From contig NZ_LT629792.1 of NCBI RefSeq assembly GCF_900106055.1, positions 1,426,001-1,490,000 on the forward strand: 64,000 nucleotides of DNA. The letters run 5' to 3'. The stretch is from Schaalia radingae. Lineage in GTDB: Bacteria > Actinomycetota > Actinomycetes > Actinomycetales > Actinomycetaceae. Below the pieces are notes generated by a model, which searched no databases, was not told the origin of the DNA, and saw nothing but the letters and a program-made list of their open reading frames with translations. Positions 9,262 to 17,925 of this stretch are shown here, piece by piece; position 1 is the first letter of the stretch; each line of letters begins with the position of its first letter. Position numbers and translations under genes: made by a program.

Positions 9262-10347
9262 TCAGTGTCCCCTTCCGTTGAGTCCGAACTGCTGGGAGAA
9301 GCGCACGTCTCCCTCGACGATGTCGTGCATATCAGCGATGCCGTGACGCAGCATGAGCGTGCGTTCAATACCCATGCCGAATGCGAAACCGGAATACTCG
9401 TCAGGGTCGACGCCGCAGGCGCGCAGCACGTTTGGGTTGACCATGCCGCAGCCACCCCATTCAATCCAGCCGGGGCCGCCCTTCTTCTGCGGGAACCACA
9501 GATCCATCTCGGCGCTCGGTTCAGTGAAAGGAAAGAAGCTGGGGCGCAACCGCGTGCGCGCGTCAGGGCCGAACATCTGGCGCGCAAAGTGATCCAGCGT
9601 TCCCTTCAGGTGCGCCATCGTCAGGTGGCGATCAACTGCCAGACCCTCAACCTGGTGGAAAACAGGTGTATGTGTCGCGTCGAGCGCGTCGGAGCGGAAT
9701 ACCTTACCGGGGCATGCGACGTAGAGCGGAACACCGCGAGCGAGCATGGAGCGGGCCTGAACTGGCGAGGTGTGCGTGCGCATCACCAGGTGACCGTCAT
9801 CCTCGTGGTCGCCACCGACGGAGCGGCCATCGACGTAGAGGGTGTCCTGCATCTGGCGAGCCGGGTGGTCAATGTCGAAGTTCAGCGCATCGAAGTTGAA
9901 CCATTCGTGCTCGATTTCCGGGCCTTCTGCGATGTCCCATCCCATCGACACAAACAGGTCGGCCACTTCCTCCATCAAGGTTTCCAGAGGGTGACGCGCG
10001 CCCAGACTCTGGCGCCCGGTCGGCACCGTTACGTCCACGGCTTCCGTCTCCAGCGCGCGGGCTTCCTCTTCGTCGCGCAGCACTGATTCACGTTCGGACA
10101 GCGCAGTGGCGAGTTGCTTGCGGGCACCGCCCAGTGTCTTGCCTGCCTGCGCACGGTCAGCGGGGTCCAGTGACCCGATCGTGCGGTTAGCCTGGATCAG
10201 GGGTGCCTGATCACCCATCACCTGCGTGCGAACGGTCTTGAGTTGGGCCAGCGAACTCGCCTCACTGATACGCGCCAGCGCATCAGTGACGAGGGCGCTC
10301 ACCGCTTCACCGTCAAGCGGATTGAGCTCAGGAGCACAGTCAGCCAT
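9262..10347 (-). CDS. pheS: phenylalanyl-tRNA synthetase alpha subunit
   Basis: 361 aa class II synthetase subunit. Coiled-coil N-terminus, then motif 2 region VFRSDALDATHTPVFHQVEG and motif 3 GFAFGMGIERTLMLRHGI. The start at 10347 is chosen because AGGAAGCAG sits at the right distance upstream; a 17-codon longer frame exists but has no ribosome binding site and an unlikely N-terminus. Forms the alpha2-beta2 enzyme with PheT. Confidence 0.97.
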   Translation of the reverse strand: MADCAPELNPLDGEAVSALVTDALARISEASSLAQLKTVRTQVMGDQAPLIQANRTIGSLDPADRAQAGKTLGGARKQLATALSERESVLRDEEEARALETEAVDVTVPTGRQSLGARHPLETLMEEVADLFVSMGWDIAEGPEIEHEWFNFDALNFDIDHPARQMQDTLYVDGRSVGGDHEDDGHLVMRTHTSPVQARSMLARGVPLYVACPGKVFRSDALDATHTPVFHQVEGLAVDRHLTMAHLKGTLDHFARQMFGPDARTRLRPSFFPFTEPSAEMDLWFPQKKGGPGWIEWGGCGMVNPNVLRACGVDPDEYSGFAFGMGIERTLMLRHGIADMHDIVEGDVRFSQQFGLNGRGH

Positions 10348-10511
10348 ATCCTGCTTCCTCGGTCGAAATTGACAATCGGTCATACGGGAAAACTCCACGT
10401 TTCCTCTTCCCCCATATTAGCCGTCGAAGCGAGTCCGCCCATTCGTCGCCATTGGCTGGACAGTTCACTGAGCGCGATCGCGTGTAAGCCCGGTGCACTG
10501 ACGAAAGCGTC

Positions 10512-10517
10512 TAGGCT
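10512..10517 (+). promoter_or_regulatory. -10 element, leaderless panB promoter
   Basis: TAGGCT followed by exactly 6 nt and then the panB ATG at 10524. No Shine-Dalgarno is present. The same hexamer and spacing precede map and the GNAT gene. Confidence 0.55.
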
Positions 10518-10523
10518 ACAGAT

Positions 10524-11378
10524 ATGAGTTCACTTGCGCCCTCCGACGCTGCGGCCGTTGATACGGTCCCCGCGCCGACGAAACCGAAAAAAGTTCGCGT
10601 CCACCACCTTGCTCAAGCTAAGCAGCAGGGCCGAAAACTCACGATGTTGACAGCTTATGATGCGCTTATTGCCCCGCTGCTGGATGCGGCAGGTGTTGAC
10701 ATGCTGCTGGTGGGTGATTCCTACGGCAACGTGATGTTGGGGTATGACTCCACGTTGCGCGTCACGTTGGACGACATGGTTCGAGCAACTTCAGCAGTGG
10801 CACGTTCCACACGCCGCGCCCTGGTAGTGGCAGACCTTCCGTTCGCAACGTACGAGGCCAGTGCACAGCAGGCGTTTGAATCGGCTTCCCAATTGATGCG
10901 CGCTGGTGCCCATGCGGTCAAACTCGAGGGAGGCCGACCGCGCGTGGAAGCTGTCCGACTACTGAGCCAGTCCGGTATTCCCGTCGTCGGACACCTGGGG
11001 TACACGCCGCAATCAGAGAACACGATCGGCGGTCCGCGTATGCGTGGCCGTGGCGATCAGCGCGATGCGATGATTGCTGACGCGCTGGCTTTGCAGGATG
11101 CCGGTGCGATTGCCGTTGTGTTGGAGATGGTGCCTGACAACGTGGCCATTGACGTCACTGCTGCGCTGGAGATTCCCACTATTGGTATCGGTGCTGGCCC
11201 GCACACCGATGGGCAGGTACTGGTGTGGTCGGACATGGTGGGGATGCAGGAATGGGTTCCCTCGTTCGTCCATCGTTTCGCGCAGATCGGGCGTGAGATC
11301 ACGGCGGCTGCTGCCGAGTATGTGGAAAGTGTGGAAGATGGCACATTTCCTGCTCCGGAGAATTATCACCAGCAGTGA
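10524..11378 (+). CDS. panB: 3-methyl-2-oxobutanoate hydroxymethyltransferase
   Basis: Transfers a hydroxymethyl group from methylene-THF to alpha-ketoisovalerate, first committed step to pantothenate. 284 aa. The barrel begins LTMLTAYDALIAPLLDAAGVDMLLVGDSYGNVMLGYDSTL (Mg-binding Asp in VGDS), followed by VKLEGG, GHLGYTPQS and the PTIGIGAGPHTDGQVLVWSDM signature. About 25 N-terminal residues precede the conserved domain. No panC or panD is next to it. Confidence 0.96.
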   Translation: MSSLAPSDAAAVDTVPAPTKPKKVRVHHLAQAKQQGRKLTMLTAYDALIAPLLDAAGVDMLLVGDSYGNVMLGYDSTLRVTLDDMVRATSAVARSTRRALVVADLPFATYEASAQQAFESASQLMRAGAHAVKLEGGRPRVEAVRLLSQSGIPVVGHLGYTPQSENTIGGPRMRGRGDQRDAMIADALALQDAGAIAVVLEMVPDNVAIDVTAALEIPTIGIGAGPHTDGQVLVWSDMVGMQEWVPSFVHRFAQIGREITAAAAEYVESVEDGTFPAPENYHQQ

Positions 11379-11405
11379 CATCCCAGCACTGGTCGGCAAA
11401 AGATC

Positions 11406-11411
11406 TAGGCT
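11406..11411 (+). promoter_or_regulatory. -10 element, leaderless map promoter
   Basis: TAGGCT, 6 nt before the ATG at 11418, identical in hexamer and spacing to the panB site. No Shine-Dalgarno. Confidence 0.55.
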
Positions 11412-11417
11412 AGGGCT

Positions 11418-12338
11418 ATGAGTAGTTCTGACAATTCTGGTCGTATTCCGGCATCTGCCAATGCGCGTCGCGCGCCGCTGGGCAATCTGACTGCCGGACG
11501 TATCTCCCCCATGCGCTCGGTGCCTGAGTCGATTGAACGCCCCGAGTACATGTTCCACGATGGCCCTGAAAACGTCACTGCCTCGGATATTAAGGATGCG
11601 GACACTGTGGAACGGATCCGCCACGCTGGCCGCATTGCCGCCGATGCGCTTCGTGTCGTGGGTGAGGCGGTTCGCCCCGGTGTGACAACCGATGAGCTCG
11701 ACCGCATCGGACATGATTTTATTGTCGGTGCTGGCGCCTACCCGTCATGCCTGGGTTACATGGGGTATCCGAAGTCGCTGTGTACTTCCATCAACGAGGT
11801 CATCTGCCACGGCATTCCTGATGATCGCCCCCTCGAAGATGGCGACATTGTCAACGTCGATATCACGGCGTTTTACGAGGGTGTCCACGGTGACACCTGC
11901 GCCATGTTTGAGGTGGGAAATGTTGATCAGGAGTCGCGTCTGCTCAGTGAGAGGACACGCGAAGCGATGATGCGTGGGATCCGGGCGGTCAAACCTGGCC
12001 GTGAGATCAACGTGATCGGACGTGTCATTTCGGTGTATGCGAAGCGTTTTGACTACGGCGTGGTGCGCGATTACACCGGACACGGCGTGGGCGAAGCCTT
12101 TCACTCGGGTTTGATCATTCCGCACTATGATGCTGCACCACTGTATGACACGGTGATGGAGCCGGGCATGGTGTTCACCATTGAGCCGATGCTGACGCTG
12201 GGCACTGTCGAATGGGAGCAGTGGGATGATGACTGGACTGTTGTCACGGCCGATCGTTCCCGCACCGCGCAGTTCGAGCACACAATCGTGGTGACCGAAG
12301 ATGGCGCCGACATTTTGACACTGCCGTCGAACGCGTGA
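11418..12338 (+). CDS. map: methionine aminopeptidase type I, N-extended
   Basis: 306 aa. Metal ligands of the pita-bread fold are visible: two Asp in VNVDITAFYEGVHGDTC, His in GHGVGEAFHS, Glu in FTIEPMLT and Glu in FEHTIVVTEDG. The first roughly 45 residues are a proline- and arginine-rich extension (RAPLGNLTAGRISPMRSVP) like that of the mycobacterial MetAP1c class, where such extensions are thought to contact the ribosome or accessory proteins. Lies 39 bp after panB but has its own promoter element. Confidence 0.95.
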   Translation: MSSSDNSGRIPASANARRAPLGNLTAGRISPMRSVPESIERPEYMFHDGPENVTASDIKDADTVERIRHAGRIAADALRVVGEAVRPGVTTDELDRIGHDFIVGAGAYPSCLGYMGYPKSLCTSINEVICHGIPDDRPLEDGDIVNVDITAFYEGVHGDTCAMFEVGNVDQESRLLSERTREAMMRGIRAVKPGREINVIGRVISVYAKRFDYGVVRDYTGHGVGEAFHSGLIIPHYDAAPLYDTVMEPGMVFTIEPMLTLGTVEWEQWDDDWTVVTADRSRTAQFEHTIVVTEDGADILTLPSNA

Positions 12339-12343
12339 GAGTG

Positions 12344-12728
12344 CAGATGAGCCGGCCTGTACGCCGGGTTCTGTCCTGCTGACCGAAGTCGGCAGCGGCG
12401 ACCATTCCTCTAGGACCAGTGTTGCCACTGGCCTCAAGCAACCTACCCGCAAGCGTGGAGCGGGCCGCTCGTACTTGCTGCTCGGTTTTGCTCCGGGTGG
12501 GGTTTACCTAGCTAGACCAGTCACCTGGCCTACTGGTGGGCTCTTACCCCACCTTTTCACCCTGACCGCTGGTGCGAAGTGTTCTTCGCGCCAGCGGCGG
12601 TCTTGTTTCTGTGGCACTTTCCCGCGGGTTTCCCCGGGTGGCTGTTAGCCATCACCCTGCCCTGTGGAGCCCGGACGTTCCTCGTCACCGCATCACGCGG
12701 TGCCGCGGCCGCCCGGCCGACTCATCTG
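12344..12728 (-). ncRNA. rnpB: RNase P RNA, bacterial type A
   Basis: Catalytic RNA of tRNA 5' maturation, about 385 nt on the minus strand. The 5' conserved block GAGGAACGTCCGGGCTCC and the 3' block ACAGAACCCGGCGTAC are both present. The ends pair as helix P1 (GATGAGTCGGCC with GGCCGGCTCATC), which fixes the approximate boundaries. It is convergent with map, whose stop is 5 bp beyond the RNA 3' end. Confidence 0.95.
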
Positions 12729-12876
12729 CATCCTCGAGTCTACGACGCGCGCGGCGCCAGGGCCTACTTCGATCGGTGTGATTTTCAGGGGACGGCGTGC
12801 TGTCGGGTGATATCGTGCGGGGGCGGGGTGGAATAGCGTGCGGTCAGGCAAGAACCGCGCGTGGCCGGGGCGACGT

Positions 12877-13608
12877 TTAGGCGTCGGTTCGCACCACTAT
12901 CTGGCTGGTGTCGACGCACCAGTACACCTCGTCTGCGGGCAATGCATTTATCTGCTGCAGCTCGGCGGGCGAAATTTCGCCGGTGGCTCCTGTGACGACG
13001 CCGCCTCGCACCTCCACGATGGCGAAGGGGCTGTGCCGCTGCCAGACCGAGTCGTATTCGGCGATGAGGTCAGAGGGCAGCGAGTCATTCAGGTCAGCTC
13101 TCTTGCACTCCAGGTCAGCCAGTTCGAGGTCAGACTGCGCGTTATCATCTTCGAACTGTTTCTTGGTTGCTTCCACGTCCTGCGTCAGCGCCTGCGCTTC
13201 GCGGATCATGTCGTCTTGTGCTTTTTGGGCAGCTTCGAGGCGTTCTTCAACTTCAAGTTGGTCTTCTTCGAGGCTGTTGAGCCGGGTGCGCATCTGGGCG
13301 ATTTCGTGTTCCATTGCATTAATGTCGCGCAGGGGAACTTCATTGCGTTCGATGCGTCCTTCCTGGGCACTCTTGCGTGTGTTGACTCGCTCAATGTCCG
13401 CTTCGATGCGCGCCACGTCACGTTTCGTGTCGGCTATCACTGCACTCTGATTGATCGCAGCACGCTTGAGGTCCTCTGCCCGTCCGGCAAGTTCACGCAG
13501 CTTGGCGTGCGCCGGGTGTGTGTCACGCTGGTGTCGCATCTTCATGATGGCGCGATCCAATGACTGCAACTCGAGTAGCGAGCGTTGATCTTCAGGTGAT
13601 GCCTTCAC
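12877..13608 (-). CDS. coiled-coil protein of the C4 zinc-ribbon family, zinc ligands lost
   Basis: 243 aa. Residues about 5-190 are a long charged coiled coil, and the C-terminus aligns with the zinc-ribbon tail of the family normally found next to Nif3. In that family the tail carries four Cys (CGGC...CEEC); here the corresponding stretch reads VVTGATGEISPAELQQI and WCVDTSQIVVR, leaving one Cys, so zinc binding is very unlikely. The GTG start at 13608 is set by a strong GGAGGA 5 nt upstream and overlaps the Nif3 stop (GTGA). Confidence 0.85.
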   Translation of the reverse strand: MKASPEDQRSLLELQSLDRAIMKMRHQRDTHPAHAKLRELAGRAEDLKRAAINQSAVIADTKRDVARIEADIERVNTRKSAQEGRIERNEVPLRDINAMEHEIAQMRTRLNSLEEDQLEVEERLEAAQKAQDDMIREAQALTQDVEATKKQFEDDNAQSDLELADLECKRADLNDSLPSDLIAEYDSVWQRHSPFAIVEVRGGVVTGATGEISPAELQQINALPADEVYWCVDTSQIVVRTDA

Positions 13609-14453
13609 TGAGTTCCTCCGGTTGTCTGCATGTGAGCCGTCCATGGTTCTGTCACTATGGTAGACGCTGTAATGTCGACGGAGACGTTGTCCGCCTCGGC
13701 TTGCTCGCTGAGTCGTTGCGCGAGCACCGGAACCCACGGCCATTCGGTCGCCCAATGGGATCCTGAGATCAGTGCAGGCGCTCCGCCTTCGAGGTGTTCG
13801 GACGAGGGGTGGTGGCGCAGATCAGCGGTGACGAACACGTCGGCACCGGATGCGCGTGCCTGCTCAAGCAGGGAATCACCTGCACCGCCTGACACCGCCA
13901 CACGCGCGACGGTTGATTCCAGGTCTCCGCCCACGAACAGGCCGTGCGGACCGGCAGGCAATGCAGATGCCACTCGCTGCGCAAATTCACGCAGGGTCAC
14001 CGGATCTATTGTTCCGACGCGCCCCAGTCCCACCGAGCGGCCGTCGCGGTCACGTCCCGAGGGGTCCAGCGGCTGCGTGCGTTCCAGTCCCAGCAGGTCT
14101 GCCAAAGCATGCGCGACTCCCCGATAGGCGATGTCGGCATTGGTGTGGGCGTTGAACAGTGCGCACTCGCCACGTACGAGTGTGGCGACGACGCGCCCTT
14201 TCGGGTCGCTTTCAGGTAGGAACGACACGCCTCGCAGATACAGCGGATGATGTGTGATGATCATGTCGATCTCATTGCTCACAGCTTCGTCGATTACCGC
14301 GGCCACGGGATCAACGGCAATGAGAACGCGGCGCACCTCGCGTGAGGGATCTCCCACAATGAGGCCTACCTTGTCCCACTCTTGTGCCGTTTCGGGTGGA
14401 TACCACCGATCCATCACAGTAACGACATCGCTCACAGTCCACGTTGTAGTCAT
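13605..14453 (-). CDS. Nif3-like dinuclear metal-centre protein
   Basis: 282 aa, Nif3/YqfO family, often annotated as GTP cyclohydrolase I type 2 homologue; in vivo role uncertain. Metal-ligand motifs: AQEWDKVGLIVGD, IITHHPLYLRG and AHTNADIA in the N-terminal half and SGGAGDSLL plus the H near DLRHHPSSEH in the C-terminal half. Forms a two-gene unit with the coiled-coil protein through a 4-bp overlap. A TAGGGT -10 lies 6 nt before the ATG, so it too may be leaderless. Confidence 0.9.
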   Translation of the reverse strand: MTTTWTVSDVVTVMDRWYPPETAQEWDKVGLIVGDPSREVRRVLIAVDPVAAVIDEAVSNEIDMIITHHPLYLRGVSFLPESDPKGRVVATLVRGECALFNAHTNADIAYRGVAHALADLLGLERTQPLDPSGRDRDGRSVGLGRVGTIDPVTLREFAQRVASALPAGPHGLFVGGDLESTVARVAVSGGAGDSLLEQARASGADVFVTADLRHHPSSEHLEGGAPALISGSHWATEWPWVPVLAQRLSEQAEADNVSVDITASTIVTEPWTAHMQTTGGTQ

Positions 14454-14524
14454 GGAATTACCCTAAGCGTGTTCGCATGCGATGTGCACAAGGTGGGACG
14501 AGGTGTGTCAGTTTGACGCTCTCC

Positions 14525-16207
14525 TCAGTCGCGCGTGAGACGACGGTGCGTGACGCGGTGCGGGCGGGCTGCATCAAGACCAAGACGCTCCACCTTGTTG
14601 TTCTCGTAGGATTCGAAGTTTCCTTCGAACCAGTACCACTTCGCAGGGTTTTCTTCCGTGCCTTCCCACGCGAGGATGTGCGTGGCAACGCGGTCGAGGA
14701 ACCAACGGTCGTGGGTGACAACCACCGCGCACCCGGGGAATTCGAGCAGCGCGTTTTCCAGTGATCCAAGTGTTTCCACATCGAGGTCGTTGGTCGGCTC
14801 ATCCAACAGGAGCAGGTTGCCGCCCTGTTTAAGCGTGAGCGCCAGGTTCAAGCGGTTGCGTTCACCACCGGAAAGCACGCCTGACGGCTTCTGCTGGTCC
14901 GGTCCCTTGAATCCGAATGCGGACACGTAGGCTCGCGACGGCATTTCAACGTTGCCGACTTCCAGGAAGTCGAGGCCATCTGAGACAACCTCCCACACTG
15001 ATTTGTCCGGATCGATGCCCGCACGGTTCTGGTCGACGTATGAGATCTTGACGGTCTCACCGATCCTGAGGTCTCCCCCGTCCAGCGGTTCAAGCCCAAC
15101 AATGGTCTTGAACAGAGTTGTCTTGCCCACACCGTTCGGACCGATCACACCGACGATTCCGTTGCGCGGCAGTGAGAACGACAGGTCATTGATGAGGACA
15201 CGGTCACCGAAGCCCTTGTGCAGATTGTTTGCCTCGATCACGATAGAGCCCAAACGAGGCCCTGGCGGGATCTGAATTTCCTCAAAGTCAAGCTTGCGTG
15301 TGCGCTCCGCTTCGGCAGCCATCTCTTCGTAGCGTTCCAGACGGGCTCGTGACTTGGCTTGGCGTCCCTTGGGATTGGAACGAACCCAGTCGAGCTCTTC
15401 ACGCAGCCGCTTGGCCAGTTTCGCATCCTTCTGTCCCTGGACTTTCAGGCGTTTTTCCTTCGTTTCCAGGTAGGTGGAGTAGTTGCCCTCATAGGGGTAG
15501 AGGTGACCGCGGTCCACTTCAGCGATCCATTCGGCTACGTGGTCAAGGAAGTAGCGGTCGTGGGTCACTGCGATCACCGCGCCGGCATACGTGGACAGGT
15601 GCTTTTCCAGCCACTGCACGGACTCGGCATCCAAGTGGTTCGTTGGCTCATCCAGCAGCAGCAGGTCAGGAGCTTCGATCAGCAGACGGCACAGCGCCAC
15701 GCGACGACGTTCCCCACCGGAAAGAACCTTCACATCCTGATCGGCAGGCGGGCAGCGCAGTGCGTCCATGGCCTGCTCCAGCTGGGAGTCGATATCCCAC
15801 GCGTTTGCAGCGTCGATCTCACTTTGCAGCTTGCCCATTTCTTCCATGAGCGCATCAAAGTCGGCGTCCGGGTCAGCCATCTCCTCAGAGATCTTGTTGA
15901 AACGCGCGAGCTTGTCGAACGTTTCCCTGGCACCCATCTGCACGTTTTCCAACACGGTTTTCGTGTCGTCGAGTTGGGGTTCCTGCTCGAGGATGCCCAC
16001 TGTGTAACCGGGTGTCAGACGTGCTTCGCCATTGCTTGGCTCATCCAGACCCGCCATGATCTTGAGGATCGATGACTTTCCAGCACCGTTAGGACCAACC
16101 ATGCCGATTTTCGCTCCGGGGAAGAACGACATGGATACGTCATCAAGAATGATCTTGTCGCCATGAGCTTTGCGCGCTTTGATCATTTGGTATATGTACT
16201 CAGCCAC
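14525..16207 (-). CDS. ettA: energy-dependent translational throttle protein EttA (ABC-F)
   Basis: Soluble ABC-F ATPase that binds the ribosomal E site and gates elongation by energy charge. 560 aa, matching the family length (about 555). Two ABC domains: Walker A GPNGAGKSS and GPNGVGKTT, signatures LSGGERRR and LSGGERNR, separated by the arm and a P-site-contacting linker. The GTG start at 16207 (protein begins AEYIYQMIKARKAHGDK) is chosen over a longer frame because GGAGAA precedes it and homologues start there. Confidence 0.95.
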   Translation of the reverse strand: MAEYIYQMIKARKAHGDKIILDDVSMSFFPGAKIGMVGPNGAGKSSILKIMAGLDEPSNGEARLTPGYTVGILEQEPQLDDTKTVLENVQMGARETFDKLARFNKISEEMADPDADFDALMEEMGKLQSEIDAANAWDIDSQLEQAMDALRCPPADQDVKVLSGGERRRVALCRLLIEAPDLLLLDEPTNHLDAESVQWLEKHLSTYAGAVIAVTHDRYFLDHVAEWIAEVDRGHLYPYEGNYSTYLETKEKRLKVQGQKDAKLAKRLREELDWVRSNPKGRQAKSRARLERYEEMAAEAERTRKLDFEEIQIPPGPRLGSIVIEANNLHKGFGDRVLINDLSFSLPRNGIVGVIGPNGVGKTTLFKTIVGLEPLDGGDLRIGETVKISYVDQNRAGIDPDKSVWEVVSDGLDFLEVGNVEMPSRAYVSAFGFKGPDQQKPSGVLSGGERNRLNLALTLKQGGNLLLLDEPTNDLDVETLGSLENALLEFPGCAVVVTHDRWFLDRVATHILAWEGTEENPAKWYWFEGNFESYENNKVERLGLDAARPHRVTHRRLTRD

Positions 16208-16388
16208 AGTTCTCCATTTCAAGAAGGGACTCGTCAACTTCGTGTCACTCCATGCTACGGCACGAAGCCCACCCACGGTCAACGTGAGATAACCCGAAAT
16301 GGCTGATTTTCACCACAAGCGCACTGCCCGCCGATTCGCCGCATTGAGGCAGCTCCCTGCATACAGTGCCCCGTTCGCACCGCCTCCC

Positions 16389-16886
16389 TTACACCGCTGC
16401 CGTTACCATCTGGGGCGCTGGAGCATCTGCTGCGACCGCATCGCCGCCATCATCGCGCGAGGTCCGGATCTGAAGGTTTCCCGTGCCTCCGTCGTCACGT
16501 TCTGCTTCTCCCTCTGGCCGTGATTCCTTTGGCCTATCGAAGTGCGACCACCCGTAGTTCAGGTCGTGCCCGGCGCTGTGCGCCACAATAACCAGTTCGC
16601 TCTTAACCTCACCCGCCGCATCTTTCCACGCATTAACGCTGGGCCGTCCAGTCAGCACGATGGGATGCCCCTTGGCAAATGAGGTCGACATATTATGCGC
16701 GAGCTTGTCCCATGCGCGGATCGTGTACCACTGGGGTTCCTGCTCATCGAATTCTCCCCGATCGTTGATGCGCCAACGCGGTGTGGCAAGCCGGAAACGT
16801 GTGGTCGTTCGTCCCGTCGCAGTCCTGATTTCCTTCACGTCCGTTCCGATGCGTCCGCGTAATGTCACTGTCATATTCGCGCTCAT
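16389..16886 (-). CDS. single-stranded DNA-binding protein, paralogue lacking the acidic tip
   Basis: OB-fold SSB, 165 aa, beginning MSANMTVTLRGRIGTDVKEIRTA with WYTIRAWDKLAHNMSTSFAKGHPIVLTGRPSV in the middle. The usual acidic C-terminal DDDxPF partner-binding tip is absent (it ends APAPQMVTAAV), so this is probably the second, SsbB-like paralogue rather than the essential SSB. AAGGA upstream supports 16886; an ATG four codons later is the alternative. Candidate DnaA-box-like 9-mers lie 86-150 bp upstream. Confidence 0.88.
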   Translation of the reverse strand: MSANMTVTLRGRIGTDVKEIRTATGRTTTRFRLATPRWRINDRGEFDEQEPQWYTIRAWDKLAHNMSTSFAKGHPIVLTGRPSVNAWKDAAGEVKSELVIVAHSAGHDLNYGWSHFDRPKESRPEGEAERDDGGTGNLQIRTSRDDGGDAVAADAPAPQMVTAAV

Positions 16887-16971
16887 GAATTGTCCTTTCG
16901 TGTTATCGGCCCTGTGCCGTAGGACAATCCTCACCGCGCCAGGCCCTTGTCCAAAGGCTTCGCGGGCAATC

Positions 16972-17038
16972 TGTGGACACACACTCAGCCCGCCGCATCC
17001 CTGTGGACAACGGCGGGCTGGCAGTGAACTGTGGATAG
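16972..17038. promoter_or_regulatory. three DnaA-box-like 9-mers upstream of ssb
   Basis: TGTGGACAC (16972-16980), TGTGGACAA (17002-17010) and TGTGGATAG (17030-17038), same strand, spaced 30 and 28 bp. TGTGGACAA is the exact reverse complement of the high-G+C DnaA box TTGTCCACA. The middle copy lies in the loop of a 9-bp stem AGCCCGCCG/CGGCGGGCT (16987-17019) that could terminate orn. Function is inferred. Confidence 0.4.
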
Positions 17039-17051
17039 GGCGTTCCCCTCG

Positions 17052-17693
17052 TCAATTCTGCTGGGCGGCACCCTCGACAATGCCCAAAGCGGCAACCTCG
17101 CCGGCAATCTTCTGGGCGTCTTCGCGACTGGGTCCCTGGTCAGATGGGAAAAGTGCACGACGGTAGTACTCAAGTTCCTGGATGGATTCACGAATGTCGG
17201 CCAGTGCGCGGTGGCCCCCATGCTTCTCAGGTGAGCACTCGTAAACGCACGGGTACCAGCGCTTGGCGAGTTCCTTGATGGAGGACACGTCGATAATGCG
17301 GTAGTGCAGGTGGTCGATGACGCGTGGCATGTTCGCGCTCAGGAACAGGCGATCCATGCCGACCGTGTTCCCCGCCAGCAGGGCGCGACCCGACACAGGG
17401 ACGAACTTCTTGATGTAGTCCAGGACGATGCTCTCGGCTTCCTCCATCGACGCGATGCCGTCCTTGAGCTCGTCAAGCAGGCCGGATTGTGTGTGCATGT
17501 TGCGCACATAGTCGTCCATGTGATTCAGCGCCTCCTCAGAGGGCTGGATCAGAATGTCGATTCCGGGGTCCACGACGGTCAGGCTCGCGTCGGTGATCAC
17601 GACCGCCACTTCGATCAGGGCGTCATGCGCCACGTCAAGACCGGTCATTTCGCAGTCGATCCACACCAGTGGATTCTTCAGTTGCTTCGTCAT
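17052..17693 (-). CDS. orn: oligoribonuclease
   Basis: DEDDh 3'-5' exonuclease degrading nano-RNAs and pGpG, 213 aa. Exonuclease motifs: LVWIDCEMTGLD (D and E), NTVGMDRLFLSANMP (second D) and HRALADIRESIQELEYYR (H and D). A 27-codon longer frame exists; I place the start at 17693, where a TACACT -10 lies 7 nt upstream (leaderless) with GGGAGA overlapping. Confidence 0.95.
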   Translation of the reverse strand: MTKQLKNPLVWIDCEMTGLDVAHDALIEVAVVITDASLTVVDPGIDILIQPSEEALNHMDDYVRNMHTQSGLLDELKDGIASMEEAESIVLDYIKKFVPVSGRALLAGNTVGMDRLFLSANMPRVIDHLHYRIIDVSSIKELAKRWYPCVYECSPEKHGGHRALADIRESIQELEYYRRALFPSDQGPSREDAQKIAGEVAALGIVEGAAQQN

Positions 17694-17925
17694 GTCTCCC
17701 AGTGTAGTGACCCGCGCGGGAATGCGGGTGACTAGCTCGGGTGTGCGGATGGTCAAGCGGGCGCTCAGGGCCACAGGGACCGTCCGGATTGTCGAGGCAA
17801 ACGAGGGCGACTGCCGCGACCTGCTGCGGAGTGTCGTACACGTGGACAGCCTCTCCGAATCGGCACACAGGTGAATACACTGAGTTCACGAACAACGTAT
17901 ACACGCAGATGGAAGGAGCGTTGCC

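Noticed and set aside
10348..10523. T-box riboswitch before pheS
   Set aside because: The gap is short, pheS has a normal ribosome binding site, and no T-box consensus or specifier hairpin is visible.
12579..12836. ORFs within 12.5-12.8 kb
   Set aside because: They lie on the RNase P RNA gene, whose conserved blocks explain the sequence.
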